DNA from: Tropicibacter oceani
GTDB taxonomy: Bacteria; Pseudomonadota; Alphaproteobacteria; Rhodobacterales; Rhodobacteraceae
Assembly (NCBI RefSeq): GCF_029958925.1
Contig: NZ_CP124616.1
Span: 2,108,001-2,172,000 of the forward strand
DNA: 64,000 nt
Reading direction: 5' to 3'
The position numbers and the translations under genes were made by a program. This document shows, piece after piece, positions 1 to 6,271 of the stretch. The notes below the pieces were generated by a model. It made no database searches. It was not told the DNA's origin and saw only the letters and a list, made by a program, of their open reading frames with translations. Position 1 is the first letter of the stretch, and every line of letters starts with the position of its first letter.

Positions 1-537
1 GCGGCGGGCCAGAAGCACCAGGTCGCGCATCGACATTTCGTGGCCGGCGGCGGGCCAGCCGTTGGAGTTGCGGAAGGTCGAGCTGGTCATGCCCAGTTGC
101 TGGGCGCGCTGGGTCATCAGCCTGGCAAAGCCCTGTTCGGTGCCATCGGGCGACAGCGCCTCGGCGACCACGACGCAGGCGTCGTTGCCCGACAGCACGA
201 TGATCCCGCGCAGCAGATCCTCGACCTTGACGCGTTCGCCGGCCTTCAGGAACAGGGTCGATCCCTGGTAATCCATGGCGTGCTGCGAGACGCGCAGTTC
301 CTCGTCCAGCCGCAGGCGCCCGTCGCGCACCGCCTCGAAGGCGATATACAGCGTCATCAGCTTGGACATCGACGCGGGCGGGCGCGCCTCGTCGGCGTTC
401 TTGGCCAGCAGCACGGTGCCGGTGGTCTGGTCCATGACAAAGGCGGCCTGGGCGCGGGTGTCAAAGGCAAAGGCCTGTCCGGCCATGATTGCCAGCGCGC
501 AGGCGCTTGCCAGAAGGGTACGGGGCAGGGCGGTCAT
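1..537 (-). CDS. dacC: D-alanyl-D-alanine carboxypeptidase (C-terminus beyond window edge)
   Basis: Penicillin-binding protein of the S11 peptidase family, which trims the terminal D-Ala of periplasmic peptidoglycan side chains. The 179 codons present translate to a signal peptide (MTALPRTLLASACALAIMAG) followed by mature sequence beginning near AFDTRAQAAFVMD. The SxxK nucleophile motif SMSK sits near residue 58 and SGN near residue 117, as expected for the first two-thirds of the catalytic domain. The KTG motif would lie outside the window. The start at 537 is preceded by AGGAG six bases upstream. The gene lies downstream of the SPOR-lipoprotein gene on the same strand, but a terminator separates them, so it probably has its own promoter. 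Gene letter is by family only. Confidence 0.9.
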   Translation of the reverse strand, partial: MTALPRTLLASACALAIMAGQAFAFDTRAQAAFVMDQTTGTVLLAKNADEARPPASMSKLMTLYIAFEAVRDGRLRLDEELRVSQHAMDYQGSTLFLKAGERVKVEDLLRGIIVLSGNDACVVVAEALSPDGTEQGFARLMTQRAQQLGMTSSTFRNSNGWPAAGHEMSMRDLVLLARR

Positions 538-727
538 GCGTCGGCTCCTGTGCAAAATCGCGAGTCGGTTTAAGTTATCGCCCAAAGCGCCGGGGCTGTC
601 ACGCGCAGGCGGCGCTGTTTTGCGCGGGCCTTTGCGCAAGGATGCCTGCCGGAGGGCGTTCGTCGGCGCCGCCTCGCGGATTTCAAGGCATGGGCAGATC
701 GCCAAACCTGAGCCCAAAGCAAGCCCC

Positions 728-766
728 CAAAAAGAAAAACCCCCTTCCGCACCGGGCGGAAGGGGG
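728..766 (-). terminator. Rho-independent terminator after SPOR lipoprotein gene
   Basis: Perfect 11-bp stem (740-750 with 756-766) with a 5-base loop. Read on the minus strand it is followed by a T-rich run (TTTTTCTTTTT, complement of 729-739). It lies 23 bp past the stop codon of the SPOR gene. On the plus strand the hairpin has no T tract, so it works in one direction. Confidence 0.85.
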
Positions 767-789
767 CTGATTTCTAGCTCTATGGCCGG

Positions 790-1707
790 TCAGTTCGTCA
801 CGGCATAGGCGTCGGTAAACCCGGTGCCCTTGATCTTGGTCAGCAGGGCCGACAGCTCGTCCTTGCTTTGGGCCGGGCCGACGATGACGCGCCAGAACAC
901 CTTGCCGTTGGAATTGTGTTTTTTCACCGTGGGAACCATGCCGTCCTGGCGCATCGCCGTGGCGGTGTCCTTGGCGTTCTGCTCGACGCTGAAAATCCCG
1001 ATCTGGATATAGGGTTTGTTCAGGGTCGACGGTTTGGCCGGCGCCGGGGCGGCGGCGGCAGGCTTGGGCGCTGCGGCAGGGGCTGCGGCAGGTTTGGAGG
1101 GCGCCAGGGCGGCGGTTTCGATCGCGGCCGAGGCCCCGGAAACCACAGGGTCCAACGCGCCTTCGACCACTTCGGGGGCGGCGGGCATCATGCCTTCGCT
1201 TTCCACCGGCTCGGCCATGGCGGCGGGCGCAGCGGCCACTTCTTCGCGCTTGAGCGCGACGACGTTCAGATTGTTCGGCTGGCCGGCCAGCATTCCCAGC
1301 GCAGCGGCGGCGTCGGACGACACCTGCAGACGCGGCCCCGGCGACTGGCGTTCACGCCGGAACAGCGCGCCGATCACGAATTTGCCGTTCTGTTCGTTGC
1401 GGATGATGATGCGGCCCGGTTCCTTGACGTCCGGATGCGCCACCCAGACCCCGCCAAGCGACGGACGCCCATCCCAAAGGCCGGCTTCGGTTGCCTGGAA
1501 AATCTCGGGGGCTTCGATATCGCGTTCGGTCGTCGCGGTGCCAAATCCGGTTGCGGCGCGCGTCACCTCGGCTTCGCCTCCGCCAGACTTGGGCTGCAAA
1601 AAGCCGGGCATCTGCCCGTCCGCGCAGGCCGACAATGCGAAAAACCCGAAGATAAGCACCGTATTACGCAGCATTTTGCTACGAAGTGCCAAGGACCACC
1701 TGCTCAT
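790..1707 (-). CDS. SPOR-domain lipoprotein (RlpA/peptidoglycan-associated type)
   Basis: Envelope protein of 305 aa. The N-terminus has a hydrophobic segment ending in the lipobox LSAC near residues 26-29, predicting an outer-membrane lipoprotein. The middle (about 75-150) has VWVAHPD and NEQNGKFVIGALFRRE, which I read as a degenerate RlpA-like double-psi barrel. An Ala/Pro-rich linker (about 165-225) follows. The C-terminal 75 residues (YIQIGIFSVEQNA to GFTDAYAV) are a SPOR domain, which binds denuded septal glycan. The start at 1707 has AGAGG upstream; the inner ATG at 1674 lacks an SD. It precedes dacC, a common alphaproteobacterial pairing for cell-wall maturation. Enzymatic activity is not established. 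Confidence 0.85.
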   Translation of the reverse strand: MSRWSLALRSKMLRNTVLIFGFFALSACADGQMPGFLQPKSGGGEAEVTRAATGFGTATTERDIEAPEIFQATEAGLWDGRPSLGGVWVAHPDVKEPGRIIIRNEQNGKFVIGALFRRERQSPGPRLQVSSDAAAALGMLAGQPNNLNVVALKREEVAAAPAAMAEPVESEGMMPAAPEVVEGALDPVVSGASAAIETAALAPSKPAAAPAAAPKPAAAAPAPAKPSTLNKPYIQIGIFSVEQNAKDTATAMRQDGMVPTVKKHNSNGKVFWRVIVGPAQSKDELSALLTKIKGTGFTDAYAVTN

Positions 1708-1930
1708 TACGTGCCTCTCGCCTTTTTGCGCGGACGTTGCCGCGACCTGAAGCCGGGATTTGTTGCGTGTCCCGGTCTTTTCTGCCTCGTTCGGGCGCTT
1801 TTCGGCCCTATTGAACAGGACACTACCCTGTTGCAGACCACATGAAAAGCCTGCACCTGAGCCTTGGGCGGATTTTCCCTTGACTGTGCGCTTTTAGAAT
1901 CAATCCGGCGAGGCTATCTAGCTTCAGGAC

Positions 1931-2020
1931 GGAGGTTTGGCAGAGTGGTCGAATGCGGCGGTCTTGAAAACCGTTGGGCGTGAAAGCGTCCCCAGGGTTC
2001 GAATCCCTGAGCCTCCGCCA
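1931..2020 (+). tRNA. tRNA-Ser (UGA anticodon)
   Basis: 90-nt class II tRNA with encoded CCA. The acceptor arm GGAGGTT pairs with AGCCTCC. The anticodon loop CTTGAAA carries TGA at 1965-1967 on a 5-bp stem. A long variable arm is present, as in serine tRNAs. The T-loop GGTTCGAATCC is canonical. Its 3' end supplies the 16-bp attachment core of the adjacent mobile element; the gene is left intact by the insertion. Confidence 0.97.
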
Positions 2021-2022
2021 GC
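2007..2022. repeat. attL core direct repeat (tRNA-Ser 3' end)
   Basis: CTGAGCCTCCGCCAGC, identical to 5758-5773. It covers the end of the T stem, the 3' acceptor strand and CCA of tRNA-Ser. Flanking bases differ on both sides, so 16 bp is the full exact match. Confidence 0.9.
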
Positions 2023-2078
2023 CATGTCGCTTAAGTGTCTAAAATAGAACGATTTTAGATGGATTGCGGCCTTCTGTA

Positions 2079-2096
2079 CCCCCATCTGTCCCCCCA
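2079..2096. repeat. Putative integrase arm-type site, left copy
   Basis: CCCCCATCTGTCCCCCCA, identical and in the same orientation as 5621-5638. It lies 56 bp inside the left att core. Position near each end of the element is what is expected of arm-type sites bound by the integrase N-terminal domain. Confidence 0.65.
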
Positions 2097-2241
2097 CCTG
2101 TTTTATCATGCTCCTGAATCTAGATGCGGTGCAGGGGCAAAAACCCCTTCATTTTGCCCGCGCAAGAAATTGACCCCCGCCACCGGTTCCTGTGGCGTTC
2201 GCGGCAAGATCGACCCTCCCCCTACTTGAAAAACAATCAAG

Positions 2242-2517
2242 CTACGCCTGCGCCCTGTCCCTCTCGTGCCTGCGCCGCGCCGCCGCGCGCTTTCGGCAAC
2301 GCTCACGGCAATAGCGCGCATCCCTGCGCTTGCAGACAGGCAGATCGGCCCCGCACCAAAGGCAACGCCAGGACTTCGACGCCAAGCGGCGCAGTAGCCC
2401 CATGACACGGGCCTTTCGGTTCGTATCGCCTTGAGGCCATTGGCACCGCTCAAAATGCGCGGACCAGCCTTGTGCAGTCCGTGTGATATGAATGGCGAAG
2501 GGATCGGGCGCGGGCAT
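2242..2517 (-). CDS. Small zinc-ribbon-like hypothetical protein of the element
   Basis: 91-aa basic protein of unknown function. The N-terminal half (IHITRTAQGWSAHFERCQW) has no recognised fold. The C-terminal half has a CxxC...C...C pattern (CLWCGADLPVCKRRDARYCRERCRKR, cysteines from about residue 52) typical of a small metal-binding ribbon, then an Arg-rich tail that could bind nucleic acid. AGAGGA lies upstream of the ATG at 2517. It is the last gene of the leftward cluster of the mobile element. Function is not assignable. Confidence 0.7.
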   Translation of the reverse strand: MPAPDPFAIHITRTAQGWSAHFERCQWPQGDTNRKARVMGLLRRLASKSWRCLWCGADLPVCKRRDARYCRERCRKRAAARRRHERDRAQA

Positions 2518-2533
2518 GGTGTCAAAATCCTCT

Positions 2534-2755
2534 CTACCTCAGAGACGGGTCAAACCCTTGACGCCAAACGGCGCTGGGCATTGACCCCAAAAAATTTGGA
2601 AACCCCGCACAAAAACCGTGCTTTCCCGTCACAATCACTGTGCCACCTGCCGCGTCCAGATCGGCAAGTGTCTGAAAATTTGTGACGGGAAAGCCTGTTT
2701 TCGCCACTTCGCCCGCCACAAAAACCCGGACATTTATACATCTAGCCATAGGCAT
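2534..2755 (-). CDS. Possible small hypothetical protein of the element
   Basis: About 73 aa from the ATG at 2755 (next ATG at 2749), with residues such as VRVFVAGEVAKTGFPVTNFQTLADLD and GGTVIVTGKHGFCAGF. The stop lies 16 bp before the start of the zinc-ribbon gene, consistent with co-transcription. No clear Shine-Dalgarno sequence precedes either start, and another frame is also open here, so this is a tentative call. No family recognised. Confidence 0.4.
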   Translation of the reverse strand: MPMARCINVRVFVAGEVAKTGFPVTNFQTLADLDAAGGTVIVTGKHGFCAGFPNFLGSMPSAVWRQGFDPSLR

Positions 2756-2840
2756 AGGTGCAAAGGGGTTGTCACGACAGGCGCGCCGCGACCTTCGCAA
2801 ACCTTGGCAGGCGGGCATTTGTTGACATGCGGGCAGACCA

Positions 2841-3263
2841 TCACGCGCGCGCCGCCTTCTTGGCCGGACCGGCACCGGACACACGCCAGCGCATGAACGA
2901 TTTGGTCGCGGGTCTGCCATCTGGCGTGGGCAAATCTTCCAAAGCCCACTTGGACGCCAGCCCGATGCCGGACGGGCCTAGATGGTGCCTGACCGTGCAA
3001 CGGATAAAACCCCGCGCCTCCAATTCATCGAAATAGGGGCCTATCGTGTTGCGATGCACATTCAACGCCTTTGCGGCCTCTCTATGGCTCAGGAAAATCT
3101 CGCCATTGTTGCCGCCCAGGAACCGCCGCTTCAATTCGACATACAGCGCGCGGGGACCGGGTTTCATCGTGGCCCATGCTTCGCAGGCTTGCAGGTGCTC
3201 GGGAAGTTGGACGTGACGTCCAACCCCCTTTTTGTACAGTTTGTAAGGTTTCGCATAGCTCAT
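2841..3263 (-). CDS. Winged-helix/HTH protein of the element (possible replication or regulatory protein)
   Basis: 140 aa from the ATG at 3263. Residues 15-35 (GRHVQLPEHLQACEAWATM) and 38-60 (GPRALYVELKRRFLGGNNGEI) lead into a helix-turn-helix (SHREAAKALNVHRNTIGPYFDEL, about 63-85) and wing (RGFIRCTVR). The C-terminal tail ends SFMRWRVSGAGPAKKAARA. I recall this arrangement from HTH proteins in small alphaproteobacterial islands; a role in element replication or transcription is inference. The ATG overlaps the stop of the preceding 52-aa gene as ATGA, so translation is probably coupled. A 44-bp upstream extension (start 3296) is possible but less likely. Confidence 0.72.
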   Translation of the reverse strand: MSYAKPYKLYKKGVGRHVQLPEHLQACEAWATMKPGPRALYVELKRRFLGGNNGEIFLSHREAAKALNVHRNTIGPYFDELEARGFIRCTVRHHLGPSGIGLASKWALEDLPTPDGRPATKSFMRWRVSGAGPAKKAARA

Positions 3264-3418
3264 TTGCGGTGGTCCTTCTTTATCAGGGCCAACCACAGGC
3301 GCAGGGTAACGGTGACGTCCCCCGCGCCGCCCAGCGAATACCAGACGGCGCTTGCTGCGCTTCGAGCCATGACGTGAACACGCCCGTCGCGCTTTTCGAT
3401 GCGGTAGCGCTCAGTCAT
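3260..3418 (-). CDS. 52-aa hypothetical protein of the element
   Basis: Small protein (MTERYRIEKRDGRVHVMARS...ALIKKDHRK) with no recognised domain. The start at 3418 has AAGGTG seven bases upstream. Its start overlaps the end of the 34-aa gene upstream (stop at 3411-3413), and its stop overlaps the start of the HTH gene downstream (ATGA), so it sits in a translationally coupled chain. The hydrophobic/aromatic central segment (SAVWYSLGGAGDVTVTLRLWLAL) could be a short beta-hairpin or membrane-interacting stretch. Confidence 0.6.
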   Translation of the reverse strand: MTERYRIEKRDGRVHVMARSAASAVWYSLGGAGDVTVTLRLWLALIKKDHRK

Positions 3419-3515
3419 CGCAGCACCTTGAAAAAACCATAGGTGCAAGGGTGCGCGCCTGTTCTTCGGTCAGGCCGAAACGGCGGCGCAGGCGGGCAAT
3501 CTGTAGCCGTCTCAT
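3411..3515 (-). CDS. 34-aa microprotein of the element
   Basis: Very short gene: ATG at 3515 to TGA at 3411-3413, beginning MRRLQIARLRRRFGLTEEQ. Its ATG overlaps the stop of the upstream gene as ATGA and its 3' end overlaps the next start at 3418. The Arg-rich helix followed by GLTEEQARTLA resembles an isolated DNA- or RNA-binding helix-turn segment. Evidence is the double overlap architecture rather than homology; function unknown. Confidence 0.5.
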   Translation of the reverse strand: MRRLQIARLRRRFGLTEEQARTLAPMVFSRCCDD

Positions 3516-3796
3516 GCTGCATCCTCCGACAGCGCCCGCGCGGACGGCGGGAACCGCAACTTTGTGCGGTCACAGTCCGGTGACAGGCGATAATAGGCGA
3601 CGTTTTCCGGCCCCCGGTACTCGACCAGGATGGGCCATGCGTACTCGTGCTTGAGGCGATGGATAATTGCCCCCAGCCGCCAGCCGCGCACCTCGCGGAT
3701 TTCCGTCTTGTGCGAAATGGTGCGGCCTTCGATCAGGGCTTCGCAGGTCCAGAACACTTGGGTTGGGTTCGAAAACCATTTGTTTTGATTTGACAT
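3512..3796 (-). CDS. Hypothetical winged-helix-like protein of the element
   Basis: 94 aa from the ATG at 3796, which has AAGGGA upstream; a GTG at 3865 gives a longer 117-aa form. The sequence SHKTEIREVRGWRLGAIIHRLKHEYAWPILVEYRGPENVAYYRL has the alternation of helices and a wing hairpin seen in DNA-binding winged helices of islands and satellites, but I cannot assign a family. It is first of four overlapping genes. The stop overlaps the next start (ATGA). Confidence 0.62.
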   Translation of the reverse strand: MSNQNKWFSNPTQVFWTCEALIEGRTISHKTEIREVRGWRLGAIIHRLKHEYAWPILVEYRGPENVAYYRLSPDCDRTKLRFPPSARALSEDAA

Positions 3797-3891
3797 AACT
3801 GTCTTGTCCCTTGCAGCCGCAAAGGCGCGGGCGATACCCGGCACACTCGAATTGAGTTGAGGCACAACCCGCCCTTTGGGCGGAGTTGTGA

Positions 3892-4074
3892 TTAACTATC
3901 GCGGCGTGATGCCAGCGCGTTCAGCCATTCTTGCAATGACACTTCGGACCACCCGACAGCACGCTTTCCCAATTTCAACGGCTTGGGAAAGCTGCCATCG
4001 GCGACCTTTGCGTAAATGGTGGATCGGGACAGGCCGGTTACGGCTTCAACTTCTCTTCGTCTGAGAATCCTCAA
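3892..4074 (-). CDS. alpA: AlpA-family excisionase/transcriptional activator
   Basis: 60-aa MerR-like HTH protein: MRILRRREVEAVTGLSRSTI is the canonical AlpA recognition helix region, followed by AKVADGSFPKPLKLGKRAVGW and a terminal helix. In P4- and CP4-type elements AlpA acts as excisionase or activates integrase. The start is TTG at 4074, chosen because AAAGGAG lies at the right spacing and no ATG is available at the N-terminus of the fold. It lies 356 bp downstream of the integrase stop on the same strand, separated by a structured non-coding segment. Confidence 0.85.
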   Translation of the reverse strand: MRILRRREVEAVTGLSRSTIYAKVADGSFPKPLKLGKRAVGWSEVSLQEWLNALASRRDS

Positions 4075-4339
4075 GGGCTTCTCCTTTCAGCGGTGCGCCC
4101 CGGAATCACTTTTCGCAGGGACTTTGTTGCTGTAAGGAAGAGGTGGGGAGCTTTCATTTCCCACCTCGGCGGTTTCGATGCTTCAAAGCTCAGGCGCATT
4201 GCAGTGCGCGTAGGGCTTGCATCGGAGCCGCCGTCATGCCGCCTTACGTTCGACATGAAACAGTTCTAGCCTTTCCGGGACCCCCCTTGAACAAGTTTTT
4301 TCCCTGAATCCCCATATATTTTGTGTTGACGGGCAAGGG

Positions 4340-4408
4340 GTTGGCTAAACTTGGGGGCTTGTCCACAATTCCTGCACAAGCAGCCTGTGGGGAAAATCCT
4401 TAGCCAAC
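4340..4408. repeat. Nested inverted repeats between integrase and alpA
   Basis: Non-coding 4257-4429 contains a perfect 9-bp inverted repeat (GTTGGCTAA at 4340-4348 and TTAGCCAAC at 4400-4408). It encloses two mutually exclusive inner pairings: GCTTGT/ACAAGC (4357-4362 with 4376-4381) and CCACA/TGTGG (4363-4367 with 4386-4390). It could be a replication origin, an operator or binding sites for the HTH proteins. The inner hairpins have no T tract, so it is not an obvious terminator. Confidence 0.55.
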
Positions 4409-4429
4409 TAAGTAATTGCGTGGTTTGCT

Positions 4430-5638
4430 TCACAGGTTATTCACCATTGCGGCAGCCTCTGCCCATAGCTCCATAAGGCCGCGTCTTTTTTTGAACAAAT
4501 CGGATCGCGCGTATGCTGCCTCCGCTTGATTGCGGATGGTATGGGCCAACGCTGCCTCTGCAACCTCGCGCGGCGAGTCGGTCTTTTCCTGCGCCCACAT
4601 GCGAAAGGACGTGCGGAACCCGTGAATATCGACGTCAAATCCCAACTCGCGCGCCAGCTTGGACATGGTCGCATCCCACAGCGGACGCCCGCGCTTTGCC
4701 CCCGGAAAGACCAGGTCGGACCCATCCGAAAGGCTTTGCGCGGCCTGCAATATCGCCACCGCGCGCGGCGACAGGGGAACCCGGTGTTCGCGCTTGGCTT
4801 TCATCCGTTCGGCGGGAACCGTCCAGACCGCCGCGCTCAGATCAATCTCGGACCATACAGCGCCGCGCACTTCGCCCGACCGCGCGGCAGTCAAAATGAG
4901 AAATTCAATCGCCAGCTTCGTGACAGCGCCCGCCTTGGACGCCTGTACGGCCCTCAGAAACCCCGGCACTTCGGCATAGGGCAGGGCCTTGCGATGCACC
5001 TTGCGACGGTCATGCTTGGGCAGGGCCTGCGAAATTGCCTCTGCCGGGTTGTCCTGACGCCAGCCCTTTGCCACGGCCCATTTCATAACCATGCCGATAC
5101 GCTGGCGCACACGCCGCGCGGTTTCGGGCTTGTCCGTCCAGATCGGGGTCAGGACGCGCAAGACGTCGCTGGTGTTGACCTCACCCACCTTGACCGGGCC
5201 GATGTGCGGGAAGGCATAGGTTTCGAGTGTCGTTAGGAATTGCGCCGCGTGTTTGGCGTTGCTCCATGTCGGGCGGTGCATCTCGTGCACCTTGCGCGCG
5301 GCCTCCTCGAATGTCAGGACCGCCAGCGCCTCTTGCTTGGCTTGGATGGGGTCACCCCCTGACCGCGCGACCTTGCGGTTCTGTAGCGCCGCCTCGCGCG
5401 CCTCTGCGAGTGTCACCAGCGCAGCACTGCCAAGCCCCATTTCGCGCCGCTTGCCGCGAATGACAATGCGTTGAACCCAAGACCGGGAACCATTCGGTTT
5501 GACCAGTAGGTAAAGCCCGTTCCCGTCAAAATACTTGCCAGGTTCGGTGGCATTCCTGACGCGCTGGGCGGTCAGGGCCTTTTCGGGTCTGCGTGCTGTG
5601 ACGTTGCGGGCCATTGGTTCCCCCATCTGTCCCCCCAT
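4430..5638 (-). CDS. int: Tyrosine-type site-specific integrase (DUF4102/P4 family)
   Basis: 402-aa recombinase that would integrate and excise the element at tRNA-Ser. Residues about 15-95 form the DUF4102 arm-binding domain (GKYFDGNGLYLLVKPNGSRSW). About 105-200 is the core-binding helical domain. The catalytic domain carries R253 (TAARSGEVR), H339 and R342 (IHGFRTSFR), H366 (AHTIRNQ) and nucleophile Y376 (AEAAYARSD). All catalytic residues are intact, so the enzyme is likely active. The start is uncertain: ATGs at 5638, 5626 and 5614 are in frame and none has a standard SD. The first overlaps an arm-type repeat, which may allow autoregulation. Confidence 0.95.
   Translation of the reverse strand: MGGQMGEPMARNVTARRPEKALTAQRVRNATEPGKYFDGNGLYLLVKPNGSRSWVQRIVIRGKRREMGLGSAALVTLAEAREAALQNRKVARSGGDPIQAKQEALAVLTFEEAARKVHEMHRPTWSNAKHAAQFLTTLETYAFPHIGPVKVGEVNTSDVLRVLTPIWTDKPETARRVRQRIGMVMKWAVAKGWRQDNPAEAISQALPKHDRRKVHRKALPYAEVPGFLRAVQASKAGAVTKLAIEFLILTAARSGEVRGAVWSEIDLSAAVWTVPAERMKAKREHRVPLSPRAVAILQAAQSLSDGSDLVFPGAKRGRPLWDATMSKLARELGFDVDIHGFRTSFRMWAQEKTDSPREVAEAALAHTIRNQAEAAYARSDLFKKRRGLMELWAEAAAMVNNL
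5621..5638. repeat. Putative integrase arm-type site, right copy
   Basis: CCCCCATCTGTCCCCCCA, identical to 2079-2096. It overlaps the first codons of the integrase gene (the rightmost ATG is inside it), 119 bp inside the right att core. Occupancy by integrase would block its own translation start region or promoter. Confidence 0.65.
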
Positions 5639-5941
5639 AAACTACGGGAACAGGCAGGACGATAGCGGAACACGATGGACATGAGAAGCCTTTATCTATC
5701 TGATTCAATTGTTTTTAATGGACTGCGTCGGAATGTTGTGGAACTTGAAAACGCAGACTGAGCCTCCGCCAGCTTCACATCGAACGACAGGCAGAGATCG
5801 CCAGTTTCGGACAAGGCGGGGTTGTCTGGCCTTGGTTTCGGCCTTTTGCGCTGGTCGTTTCGCGCATCGCGCTTTAGCCTGCCGTCAGCCTTCGCCGGGG
5901 TGGGGTGTCGCGCGGGGCTTGATCCCAAGAGGGCTGCGACC
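5639..5941. other. Intergenic region: integrase promoter side, attR, old chromosomal junction
   Basis: About 300 bp without a convincing gene. It should hold the integrase promoter (5639-5757), the right att core (5758-5773) and chromosomal sequence that followed the tRNA before insertion. Just before the core, CTTGAAAAC (5744-5752) repeats nine bases of the tRNA anticodon loop, possibly a degenerate tRNA mimic carried by the element. Short open frames here lack codon structure and SD sequences. Confidence 0.6.
5758..5773. repeat. attR core direct repeat
   Basis: CTGAGCCTCCGCCAGC, exact copy of the tRNA-Ser 3' end at 2007-2022, marking the right boundary of the mobile element. Confidence 0.9.
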
Positions 5942-6271
5942 ATGGATTTTGTGAAAACTGCGTTGGGTGTGATCCTTATTCCGATCATCGCCATCGTGTT
6001 GTTTTTCTGCATCCTTTTGTATGGTTTCACCATGTTCGGGATCGTTTCGGGCAACAGTGCCGTATCGGCCGAACGTGCGCCGCATCTGACCTCGCTCATG
6101 GTTTTCGTGACGGGCGTCTGGCTGGCCTCGGTTGTCGGGTTTTTGCGCGCCTTGATCACCGGCGAGACAGGCGGCATGGCCTTCAGGCTGTTTTCCGCGG
6201 GGCTTGCGATTGCGACCCTGCTGGGCGCTGCCATACCATTTTATTACGCCGAAATCGTCATGGTGCACTAG
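5942..6271 (+). CDS. Small integral membrane protein, unknown function
   Basis: 109 aa from the ATG at 5942 with AGAGG upstream. Three hydrophobic segments are visible: residues about 6-33 (LGVILIPIIAIVLFFCILLYGF), 52-72 (LMVFVTGVWLASVVGFLRAL) and 82-104. No conserved catalytic motif is seen and I do not recognise a family. It is convergent with the saccharopine-dehydrogenase-like gene; the two stop codons overlap within the palindrome CTAG at 6268-6271. Confidence 0.65.
   Translation: MDFVKTALGVILIPIIAIVLFFCILLYGFTMFGIVSGNSAVSAERAPHLTSLMVFVTGVWLASVVGFLRALITGETGGMAFRLFSAGLAIATLLGAAIPFYYAEIVMVH

Larger units (their letters stand above)
2007..5773. mobile_element. Mini integrative element inserted in tRNA-Ser (3.75 kb)
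   Basis: A tRNA-targeting element bounded by exact 16-bp direct repeats at 2007-2022 and 5758-5773 (CTGAGCCTCCGCCAGC). It contains a DUF4102-type tyrosine integrase next to the right end, an AlpA-like HTH factor and at least five small genes, all transcribed leftward. Two copies of an 18-bp repeat near the ends look like integrase arm-type sites. The unit length from repeat to repeat is 3751 bp, very small for an integrative element. No capsid, packaging, conjugation or known cargo gene is recognisable. The architecture resembles a P4-like phage satellite or a minimal genomic island; that reading is inference. Confidence 0.88.

Noticed and set aside
4071-4256. 61-codon minus-strand frame ending in an overlap with the alpA TTG start
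   Set aside because: The overlap is suggestive, but no SD, no family and biased composition; could be a leader peptide, but support is too weak.
4326-4351. TTGACG / TAAACT promoter-like pair in the int-alpA spacer
   Set aside because: Spacing is 14 bp, too short for a normal sigma-70 promoter.
2007-5773. Anti-phage defence or toxin-antitoxin cargo in the mini element
   Set aside because: None of the small proteins shows a recognisable nuclease, toxin, TIR or kinase motif; no such claim can be supported from sequence alone.
5709-5954. Open frame across the attR core
   Set aside because: It crosses the insertion junction and the start of the downstream membrane-protein gene in another frame; not a real gene.
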